Assembly: GCA_002421995.1 (NCBI GenBank)
Contig: DISP01000115.1
Coordinates: 1-5,496, forward strand
Length of the DNA: 5,496 nt
From: Bacteroidales bacterium UBA6207
GTDB lineage: Bacteria; Bacteroidota; Bacteroidia; Bacteroidales; F082
Direction of reading: 5' to 3'
Shown here: one piece after another, positions 1-5,496 of the stretch
Numbering within the stretch: position 1 is the first letter of the stretch
How the letters are laid out: every line of letters begins with the position of its first letter
Notes under the pieces: generated by a model
Databases searched by the model: none
What the model was told of the DNA's origin: nothing
Seen by the model: only the letters and a program-made list of their open reading frames with translations
Translations under genes and position numbers: made by a program

Positions 1-422
1 GATTGATATCCATCAGCCGATCGGTTTAGCTTCTCCTCATTATAATATTGTAAGATCGGATGAATCAATTCGACCTGCCTGGTCTGGTCCAGAACAAATA
101 TCCAGTTGTCATCATTTTCATCCGACATCAGATGTAATTCTGTGTAAACATGGTCATTTACCTTAACATGTGGTATCACCATCGGGCTGATCAAGGGTGG
201 AAGCATGCCCACAAAAATGCCTGTGAAATCATCAATATCCATCCCTTGAACCGGTTCTTTGTGAAAGTAGTTTTCCACAGGGCCAAACCAGTTTACAAGC
301 TCACCTTCTGCATTTGTATGCAAGATTACCAAACCTAAATAAGGTGGAATCTCATGGAGTATGTAGCGAACAACCGAGGGTGAAAAAGCATGAAGTCCCT
401 CATGCATAGAATTGTTATTCAT
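1..422 (-). CDS. PAS-like domain protein, N-terminal 140 residues (runs off left edge)
   Basis: Translating the minus strand from the ATG at 422 gives 140 codons with no stop up to the window edge, so the gene is cut by the window and is not broken. Residues about 28-112 read like a PAS sensor fold. A hydrophobic strand (GLVILHT, 30-36) is followed by an acidic turn with N-A-E-G (37-40), the strand ELVNWFG (41-47), a variable helical middle, and closing strands ending in WIFVLDQTRQ (107-116). That end resembles the PAC-type exit of PAS domains. A charged helix (about 117-134) follows, which often links PAS to an output domain such as a cyclase or kinase; that domain lies outside the window. 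The start sits only 5 bases after the GTPase stop, so the two are probably co-translated. A second in-frame ATG at 407 is possible. The PAS call rests on pattern only, and the ligand and output are unknown. Confidence 0.72.
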   Translation of the reverse strand, partial: MNNNSMHEGLHAFSPSVVRYILHEIPPYLGLVILHTNAEGELVNWFGPVENYFHKEPVQGMDIDDFTGIFVGMLPPLISPMVIPHVKVNDHVYTELHLMSDENDDNWIFVLDQTRQVELIHPILQYYNEEKLNRSADGYQ

Positions 423-427
423 ACGCT

Positions 428-928
428 TTAGTAGGGGTTAAGCATCAGTGATGCGAGTTTTTGAAAAGCTTCTTCAACCATCAGGTTCTTTTTTGCACTT
501 GTCAAAAGAACGATCCAGCCTTTTTGCTGCATACGTAAGATGGTTTCGGGTGCTATCTCCCAGGTTTCGGAGAGATCGCTTTTATTGATGATCAGTAAAA
601 ATGGTGCATTGTTCGTTGTTGCTGCTGCCATCTCCTGCAGTTGCAAAGCCACCTCAATGGTTTCGCTTCTTGTTCCATCAGCAACCAAAATATATCCCGA
701 AGCCCCGATGAGATAGGTGGGTTTCATCTTCATGAAATCATCGTCGCCATATAAGTCCCACAACATCAAGGTGATGTCCTGGTCGGCAACGGTGATTTGC
801 TTTTGATCTATCTTCACTCCGATGGTTGTTTGGTACTTATCAGAGAAAATACTATGCACATATTGTTGTACCAAACTGGTTTTACCCACTGCGAAGGCAC
901 CAAGCATTGCTATTTTTTTCTTGATCAT
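428..928 (-). CDS. Ras/Rab-like small GTPase
   Basis: This 166-residue protein is a full-length single-domain Ras-superfamily GTPase of the prokaryotic kind and probably acts as a GTP/GDP switch in the cytosol. The G motifs are in order. The P-loop is GAFAVGKT (10-17). Switch I is KYQTTIGV (31-38) with the Mg-binding Thr at 35, very like Rab proteins. G3 is WDLYG (57-61), G4 is NKSD (115-118) for guanine specificity, and G5 is TSAK (143-146). The position matching catalytic Gln61 of Ras is Asp62, followed by two more Asp, so hydrolysis may be slow or need a partner. No C-terminal cysteine or membrane segment is present. Its ATG overlaps the TGA of the upstream OmpA-like gene (ATGA, 925-928), which implies coupled translation and a joint job. 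The GTPase assignment is firm; its pathway is inferred from context only. Confidence 0.95.
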   Translation of the reverse strand: MIKKKIAMLGAFAVGKTSLVQQYVHSIFSDKYQTTIGVKIDQKQITVADQDITLMLWDLYGDDDFMKMKPTYLIGASGYILVADGTRSETIEVALQLQEMAAATTNNAPFLLIINKSDLSETWEIAPETILRMQQKGWIVLLTSAKKNLMVEEAFQKLASLMLNPY

Positions 929-2652
929 CTGCTGATTGGTTTATTGTCAAATACCGAAAAATGTACCGTTCGCAAAGATACAGTTTCTCTCAGGTCTTCT
1001 GCAAACAAAACCTGCGATTTGAGGAGTGCTTTCTTAACTCCAGCATTTTCGAGCAGCGTTATGAACCCTTCAGCTCTTGCTGTCGCAACGCGCTCATTTG
1101 CAGCAACGTTACCGTTTCGGTTGGTGTACGACCTCACATATATTGCCATATTTCGGCTATAAAGCTGGTTGTAGGCGTCCAAAAAAACTGCTGCCTGCAC
1201 AAGTGAGTCAAACTGTATTTGTTGCAAACTGTCAAGTTTTACCACATTGATATCAAAAAGGAAACGATGCCGCTCGATGGATGGTATAATCCATTGCAAA
1301 TCTGTAATTTTCTTGTTTAGCCCTGAAATATCAAAACCTGTTATGCCGGCTATTGCAGCAATTTTCAGTTCTAAGTTTTGTTCCCAGTCTGCTGCTGCAG
1401 TGCCACTGATAATCAAACGATTGTTTTCAATCTTCATTTCAACACCTTCGGGTGGACTCAGTAATAAACCGGCACGCCTTTGCAGGATTTCCGGTTCGGT
1501 TGAGAGGTATCCTTCAAAGGATGCCTGAAGTGTTCCCGGCTCTATTTTTTGAAATCTCTTCATTATTTCTTCAACCGGCTCGGCTAACGGATCAACCAAT
1601 CCTTTCAGGTATATTTTGTTAAAGGACATCCGGGAGCTGCTGATGTGATAGCCTGGTGTGGCTTCAAGTTCAGTGATAAAACGCTTGAAATTAGCCTTGT
1701 TCTCATAATTTATAAGCACAAAATAGCCAACGCCTGCAATTAACAATAGCAACAAAAAGATAAGCTGATAGGGTGCTTTCTGTTTTTTTTCTTTTTTCTG
1801 TTTTATCAAACATTGCTGCAAAAACTTGTCTGCAAGTTTGAAGTATTCGGTGTCGCCATCAAATTTTTCAAGTTCTAAACCAAGGTTGAAGTGAATTGCT
1901 TCTATTGTTTCCATCAGCGTTACCCGGTAGTCTGCCGGAGGCTGGCCTTCGGCAACCACCGCCAGCACAGCATATGGTCCCTGTTCGATTAGTATTTTCA
2001 GGGAGCCAAACTGAATTTCATCAAGTGTTCCTTTTTCTGCATTGCTGAACGAGTCCTGTACAAAATCGCGTATGGCAGTAAGCATCGAGGCAATCAGGTC
2101 GGCTTCAAGTGCTTTGCTCTCAGGTGCTGAAGCCTCATGCAACAAAATCCCGCTGTCTTTATGGATCAAAAAAACATTGCTGATATGGTAAAGATAGCTG
2201 TTGGCCATAACAATCTCGGCATAGCTGCGCCTGCTGGTGAATGCCTGCAGCCGCCATTTTAACGACCTGAAAGAGAATCCGCTTTCCAATGAGGCATTGA
2301 TCGAAGCAATCATCCGCTTGAGGTCTTCCGAAACAGCTTTGCGTATGGCAGGTCCCATCACAGGGAACAGAATATCAGCGAGTTTTTGAGGATTCTTCTG
2401 TATGCTTTTATGCATTGATTCCTCCACAAAGGGCAGCAATGAATCAACAGAGATTTCTCCCCGCTCCACCATTTTCCTGATTGCATAGGGTAATAAACTG
2501 CTTATCTCATTTGAAAACTCATGAGGGTCATTGAGTAGTTTTTGCAACCGCTCAAGTTCTTCATGACTTAATCCTATCAACAACTTGCGCAGCTCGTTCA
2601 TTTTGCCGGCTTCAATGATGGATTCGATATTTTGATGGGTTTCTTTTTCCAT
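925..2652 (-). CDS. Membrane-anchored OmpA-like protein with cytosolic longin/roadblock-like region
   Basis: The chosen start (ATG at 2652) gives 575 residues and lies 13 bases after the upstream stop. An upstream start at 2745 would only add 31 residues overlapping the previous gene. Residues 1-140 are helical and charged. Residues 145-265 (from AEIVMANSYLY through VFLIHKDSGILLHE and LKILIEQGPYAVLAVVAEG to LEKFDGD) alternate strands and helices like a longin/roadblock fold. A Lys-rich stretch (284-292) precedes one membrane helix (about 295-315), which predicts the N-terminus in the cytosol. The periplasmic part has a BON-like region (about 322-445) and an OmpA-like peptidoglycan-binding domain (about 462-570). 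In the latter, SYTNRNG...NERVATARA matches the TD...N..LS..RA signature, with Arg526 kept but the expected Asp being Asn511. It probably tethers the wall to the GTPase encoded next. The OmpA call is fairly sure, the longin and BON calls less so. Confidence 0.88.
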   Translation of the reverse strand: MEKETHQNIESIIEAGKMNELRKLLIGLSHEELERLQKLLNDPHEFSNEISSLLPYAIRKMVERGEISVDSLLPFVEESMHKSIQKNPQKLADILFPVMGPAIRKAVSEDLKRMIASINASLESGFSFRSLKWRLQAFTSRRSYAEIVMANSYLYHISNVFLIHKDSGILLHEASAPESKALEADLIASMLTAIRDFVQDSFSNAEKGTLDEIQFGSLKILIEQGPYAVLAVVAEGQPPADYRVTLMETIEAIHFNLGLELEKFDGDTEYFKLADKFLQQCLIKQKKEKKQKAPYQLIFLLLLLIAGVGYFVLINYENKANFKRFITELEATPGYHISSSRMSFNKIYLKGLVDPLAEPVEEIMKRFQKIEPGTLQASFEGYLSTEPEILQRRAGLLLSPPEGVEMKIENNRLIISGTAAADWEQNLELKIAAIAGITGFDISGLNKKITDLQWIIPSIERHRFLFDINVVKLDSLQQIQFDSLVQAAVFLDAYNQLYSRNMAIYVRSYTNRNGNVAANERVATARAEGFITLLENAGVKKALLKSQVLFAEDLRETVSLRTVHFSVFDNKPISR

Positions 2653-2665
2653 AAATCCAGTCAGC

Positions 2666-3175
2666 TTATTGTTGTTCTGCCGATGTGTCAATTCCCAGTT
2701 GTACGGCCAATTCCGAAAACAAAAGCGCAAGATTGTTTCTGTCAACCTTGCTTTTTTGCAGCGCCGAGATATTTTCGAGCAGGCTGTTTTTTAGTAAAGT
2801 CATTTGTTCCAGAAATTCTTGCTGCATATTTCCCGACTTCTCTGTCATCCAAAGCCTGTATTCACGCATGCCGGCTTCAAAATCGCTGACAACTTTGTCG
2901 TTTTTTTGGTTCAACATTGAAAGTTCTTCACGAAACTGATTTAGCATCAACCTTGTTTCTTCTCTCTCTCTGGCAATTGCTTCCTGCTGCTGGCTTCTGA
3001 GGCTCTCGAGCTCAAGCCGCAGATCGCCCAGCTGACGCACAAACTGTGCCTCGAGCTGTTGCATTGTTTCCCTTGTCGAAAGATCGCTCTTCTCAATGCG
3101 CTTTTCAAAAGCAGTCAGATTGTTTCCGAAAAGTATTTCCCTGATTTTATTGATGTTCTCTGCTTCTTGTGCCAT
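2666..3175 (-). CDS. Coiled-coil protein of the GTPase/OmpA operon, function unknown
   Basis: This is the first gene of the minus-strand operon and encodes 169 residues from the ATG at 3175. The open frame continues upstream to an ATG at 3217 and a TTG at 3235. I prefer 3175 because the longer forms would translate a T9 run as Phe-Phe-Phe, and because the conserved-looking text IREILFG (11-17) then sits near the N-terminus. No signal peptide or membrane helix is visible. Residues about 22-141 are rich in Glu, Arg, Gln, Lys and Leu with heptad spacing, so a long cytosolic coiled coil is likely, perhaps with a break near 107-117. A C-terminal motif, KVDRNNLALLFSELAVQL (143-160), looks like a folded helical end. 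The stop precedes the OmpA-like gene by 13 bases. It may oligomerise and bind the GTPase or the cytosolic part of the OmpA-like protein. I do not recognise a named family. Confidence 0.85.
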   Translation of the reverse strand: MAQEAENINKIREILFGNNLTAFEKRIEKSDLSTRETMQQLEAQFVRQLGDLRLELESLRSQQQEAIAREREETRLMLNQFREELSMLNQKNDKVVSDFEAGMREYRLWMTEKSGNMQQEFLEQMTLLKNSLLENISALQKSKVDRNNLALLFSELAVQLGIDTSAEQQ

Positions 3176-3224
3176 TTCAAAAAAAAATTGGTTCGACCGG
3201 GCAATTTGTCCGCTCATCAAGGTG

Positions 3225-3240
3225 TAAATATACAAAAGTT
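3225..3240 (-). promoter_or_regulatory. Possible -7 region for the minus-strand GTPase operon
   Basis: Read on the minus strand this stretch is AACTTTTGTATATTTA. It holds two overlapping one-mismatch versions of the Bacteroidota TAnnTTTG element, AACTTTTG and TATATTTA. It lies 50-65 bases before the ATG at 3175, a plausible leader length. No good TTTG -33 element is seen at the usual distance, so the call is weak. If correct, it rules out the TTG at 3235 as a start because that codon would lie inside the promoter. Confidence 0.22.
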
Positions 3241-3286
3241 TGCTTATTATACAGTCTTGCTGAAAATCTGATTCGGGAAAAATATG

Positions 3287-3294
3287 TAAATTTG
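3287..3294 (+). promoter_or_regulatory. Candidate -7 element (TAAATTTG) for the reductase-miaB operon
   Basis: TAAATTTG is an exact match to the TAnnTTTG -7 consensus used by the primary sigma factor of Bacteroidota. It lies about 60 bases upstream of the reductase ATG at 3356 in an otherwise non-coding, AT-rich stretch. The -33 side is poor: the nearest TTG (3257-3259) is too far away and only TCTG (3267-3270) is near the expected spot. Transcription would start at about 3298-3302, leaving a leader of roughly 55 bases. Confidence 0.4.
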
Positions 3295-3355
3295 CAGCCC
3301 GTTTCTGATTTTACACTAATAATAACTATATCAACATCTTAAGATTACGTACTTA

Positions 3356-4009
3356 ATGAGTTTCGACAATATACATGAGGTTTTAAACATTCGGCACCTC
3401 ACCCCCTCGGCTTATGTGGTGCAAATGTCGCGGCGCGGATTGCCTTTTCGTGCCGGTCAGCACTTGCTTCTTGGTAAATCCGGAAGCATCCACAACCGTG
3501 AATATTCTGTTTACAGCGGCGAAAATGATCCCTATTTTGAAGTATTGATCAAGGAAGTTGAAGACGGCATGGTGAGCAAACAACTCAAAAAACTGAAGAA
3601 GGGCGATCATGTTCAAATTGAAGGGCCGCTTGGTTTCTTTACCATCGAAGCCGGATTGATTGATCATGCCAGGTTCTTATTCATCGCTACCGGAAGCGGA
3701 ATTGCTCCTTTCCACAGCTTCACACGCAGCTATCCCTGTCTTGACTATACACTTCTGCATGGTGTAAGGTCTTCGAACGAGGCTTACGAACGTGCTGATT
3801 ATCAGTCATCGCGCCACATATTATGCTCTTCAGGTGATCAATCGGGTAATTTCCACGGGCGCGTAACCGACTACCTGCGCCGACATCCTGTTGATCCAAC
3901 AACACATTGCTACCTGTGCGGCAATTTCAATATGATTCACGAAGCTTTTGAAATTCTTGAACAGCAGGGAGTTCCTGCAAATCAAGTACATGCAGAAGTT
4001 TATTTTTAA
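3356..4009 (+). CDS. Ferredoxin/flavodoxin-NADP reductase-like FAD oxidoreductase
   Basis: This 217-residue soluble flavoprotein belongs to the ferredoxin-NADP reductase family, which moves electrons between NAD(P)H and ferredoxin or flavodoxin through FAD. Residues 1-100 form the FAD barrel, with the flavin motif REYS (48-51), GMVS (71-74) and GPLGFF (90-95). Residues 105-217 form the nucleotide domain, with IATGSGIAPF (110-119), LLHGVRSSNEA (133-143), the YLCGN motif (186-190) and an aromatic C-terminus (AEVYF). It is shorter than E. coli Fpr (about 248 residues) but no core motif is missing. No cysteine cluster for an iron-sulfur centre is present, so a separate electron carrier is needed. 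The ATG at 3356 has no Shine-Dalgarno sequence and is the only sensible start. MiaB follows after 17 bases, so it may feed electrons to that enzyme. NADPH versus NADH preference cannot be read from the sequence. Confidence 0.9.
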   Translation: MSFDNIHEVLNIRHLTPSAYVVQMSRRGLPFRAGQHLLLGKSGSIHNREYSVYSGENDPYFEVLIKEVEDGMVSKQLKKLKKGDHVQIEGPLGFFTIEAGLIDHARFLFIATGSGIAPFHSFTRSYPCLDYTLLHGVRSSNEAYERADYQSSRHILCSSGDQSGNFHGRVTDYLRRHPVDPTTHCYLCGNFNMIHEAFEILEQQGVPANQVHAEVYF

Positions 4010-4026
4010 TTCACACAGCTTTTTCC

Positions 4027-5451
4027 ATGAAATACCATATCATCTCACTGGGTTGCCAGATGAACCTTTCCGACACCGAACGCGTGCGAACGGTAATGCA
4101 CCAAATGGGATTTGTCTCAACCGAACAGGAATCCGAAGCCGATATTCTCGGAATCATTGCCTGCTCTGTCCGTCAAAAAGCCATTGACAAGGTGTATTCG
4201 CGCATTGCCCTCTGGAACAAGATGAAACACAAAAAAAGCCTGCTCACCTTTGTTTCGGGTTGCATTCTGCCTGCCGACAGGGATAAATTTCTTCAGCTTT
4301 TCGACCTTGTTTTCCCGATGAGCGAACTTCCCGAACTTCCCGAGATGATCCAGCAATATGGCATCGTAACTCCGGCTTCAATATTCAGAAATGCGATGGA
4401 CGAGCTGCCTTTGCCGGCTACAAAGGCAGTTGAGCAACAAAGTGTGCTGAAACCGGTAGCGCTCGCCAAAGAGCCGCAAACCGGCATCAAGCTCAATCCT
4501 GCAGCCGGAATTGATGAATTCTGGCATGTTGAACCTACTTATACATCAGATTTTGAGGCGTTTATTCCAATTCAAAATGGTTGTGACAAGTTTTGCACCT
4601 TTTGCGCAGTTCCATATACAAGAGGAAGAGAAGTTTCACGTCCGTCGGTCGAAATCCTTGATGAACTCAAACAATTGGTTGACAAAGGCTTCAAATCCAT
4701 TACTTTGCTCGGCCAAAACGTCAATTCCTATGGTCTCGACAAAAAAGGAGAGGAGATTGGCTTCCCTGAATTGCTTCGTATGATTGGTGAATATGGAAAT
4801 GCCACTCAGAACGATTTTTGGGTTTACTTCACCTCACCCCATCCAAGAGATATGACAGATGAAGTGATAGAGGTGATTGCACAATACCCTGTCCTTGCCA
4901 AACAGGTTCATCTTCCTGTTCAGTCGGGCGATGATGCCGTTTTGCTACGCATGAACAGAAAACATGCCATGGATAAATACCGCCATATTGTAAACACTAT
5001 CAGGACTTTGATTCCCGAGGCAACGCTCTTTACCGATATCATCGTTGGCTTCACAGGCGAAACAGAGGATCAGTTTGAAAACACACGAAAGGCCATGGAG
5101 GAGTTTAAATACAATATGGCTTACATTGCACAATACAGCGTCAGACCCGGTGCTGCCAGCTCACGCTGGGCCGATGATGTGCCCAAAGAAACAAAAAAAG
5201 CACGCTACCATGCTTTAACTGATGAGTTAATGAAACACTCCTTGAAATACAACAAATCATTGATAGGAAAGCAGTTAAGGGTGTTGGTGCGTGGTCGCGA
5301 CCGCAAAGCCGGTTATTTGTCAGCACTTACCGAAGGAAAACTTGTTGTGCGGTTTGCTGCTGACAATCAAAACCTCATCGGACATTTTGTTGATGTGAAG
5401 ATAAAGTCGGCAAGCCCGCTCTCACTCGAAGCAGAACAGATTCTTTTATAG
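4027..5451 (+). CDS. miaB: MiaB-type tRNA methylthiotransferase (radical SAM)
   Basis: This 474-residue protein has the three domains of methylthiotransferases. The N-terminal MTTase domain carries cluster cysteines Cys10 (LGCQMN), Cys46 (ACSVRQKA) and Cys79 (SGCILP). The radical-SAM domain has Cys186, Cys190 and Cys193 in the CxxxCxxC motif, followed by YTRGRE. A TRAM-like RNA-binding domain spans about 409-474. MiaB hallmarks are LGQNVNSYG (228-236), FTSPHPRDM (268-276) and HLPVQSGDD (295-303). RimO and MtaB differ at these sites. The expected reaction is 2-methylthiolation of i6A37 in tRNAs reading UNN codons, using two [4Fe-4S] clusters and SAM. Two features are unusual: ACSVRQKA replaces the common TCSIR-type text, and the linker from Cys79 to Cys186 is 107 residues, against about 74 in E. 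coli MiaB. It may therefore be a divergent MiaB or a paralogue with a different substrate. It is probably co-transcribed with the upstream reductase. Confidence 0.9.
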   Translation: MKYHIISLGCQMNLSDTERVRTVMHQMGFVSTEQESEADILGIIACSVRQKAIDKVYSRIALWNKMKHKKSLLTFVSGCILPADRDKFLQLFDLVFPMSELPELPEMIQQYGIVTPASIFRNAMDELPLPATKAVEQQSVLKPVALAKEPQTGIKLNPAAGIDEFWHVEPTYTSDFEAFIPIQNGCDKFCTFCAVPYTRGREVSRPSVEILDELKQLVDKGFKSITLLGQNVNSYGLDKKGEEIGFPELLRMIGEYGNATQNDFWVYFTSPHPRDMTDEVIEVIAQYPVLAKQVHLPVQSGDDAVLLRMNRKHAMDKYRHIVNTIRTLIPEATLFTDIIVGFTGETEDQFENTRKAMEEFKYNMAYIAQYSVRPGAASSRWADDVPKETKKARYHALTDELMKHSLKYNKSLIGKQLRVLVRGRDRKAGYLSALTEGKLVVRFAADNQNLIGHFVDVKIKSASPLSLEAEQILL

Positions 5452-5467
5452 GCAATTAAATTATTTG

Positions 5468-5496
5468 ATGATGAAAAAAATCGCCTTTAAAACACT
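5468..5496 (+). CDS. Possible start of a further gene (9 codons visible)
   Basis: Seventeen bases after the miaB stop codon, two adjacent ATGs open a frame reading MMKKIAFKT up to the right edge. A Met-Lys-Lys-Ile start is typical of exported proteins and lipoproteins, but only nine codons are visible and nothing can be said about function. The same strand and short gap suggest it continues the reductase-miaB operon. Confidence 0.4.

Noticed and set aside
150..338. Plus-strand 62-codon open frame
   Set aside because: It lies antisense to the continuous PAS-like frame and has no recognisable domain or start signal.
797..1528. Plus-strand open frames antisense to the GTPase and OmpA-like genes
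   Set aside because: They are overlapping shadows with Cys- and Ser-rich, low-sense translations opposite well-supported genes.
1783..1797. T8 and T6 runs as a possible phase-variation site
   Set aside because: They encode the Lys-rich positive patch next to the membrane helix, the frame is intact, and the runs are broken by a C; no further sign of slippage control.
2653..2745. A start at 2745 for the OmpA-like protein, adding 31 residues
   Set aside because: The added part overlaps the end of the coiled-coil gene in another frame, and the internal ATG at 2652 sits neatly 13 bases after that gene's stop.
3176..3235. Longer forms of the coiled-coil protein from TTG 3235 or ATG 3217
   Set aside because: The TTG would fall in the likely promoter, and the extension reads through a T9 run as three Phe with no recognisable sequence. 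ATG 3217 cannot be fully excluded.
4323..4342. Short tandem repeat in miaB (two copies of GAACTTCCC)
   Set aside because: It is only two copies of nine bases encoding Leu-Pro-Glu repeats in a variable linker, and probably chance.

Overview
The window looks like chromosome of a member of the Bacteroidota, possibly a Bacteroidales-like lineage. The support is indirect. None of the start codons has a clear Shine-Dalgarno sequence, the divergent intergenic region holds a TAnnTTTG-type -7 element, and base composition is moderate. No RNA genes, insertion sequences, CRISPR arrays or clear hairpin terminators were seen.

The layout is two divergent gene sets separated by about 180 bases (3176-3355). 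To the left, on the minus strand, lies a tight four-gene operon. In transcription order it holds a cytosolic coiled-coil protein (3175-2666), a single-pass membrane protein with a C-terminal OmpA-like domain (2652-925), a Ras/Rab-like small GTPase (928-428), and the first 140 residues of a PAS-like protein (422 to the left edge). The junctions are a 13-base gap, a 4-base ATGA overlap and a 5-base gap, so translation is probably coupled. The cytosolic half of the OmpA-like protein holds a segment (about residues 145-265) that looks like a longin/roadblock fold, the fold that bacteria and eukaryotes use to dock or regulate small GTPases. My reading is an envelope-anchored GTPase switch: an OmpA-like scaffold across the inner membrane, a GTPase on its cytosolic face, a coiled-coil partner, and a PAS protein as sensor or output. 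The gene set fits families seen before as hypothetical or OmpA-family proteins, but I know of no established function for it.

To the right, on the plus strand, a compact ferredoxin-NADP reductase-like flavoprotein (3356-4009) is followed after 17 bases by a MiaB-type radical-SAM methylthiotransferase (4027-5451). The pair makes sense because radical-SAM enzymes need low-potential electrons, which a reductase of this type can supply through flavodoxin or ferredoxin. The last 29 bases appear to begin another gene with a Met-Met-Lys-Lys start.
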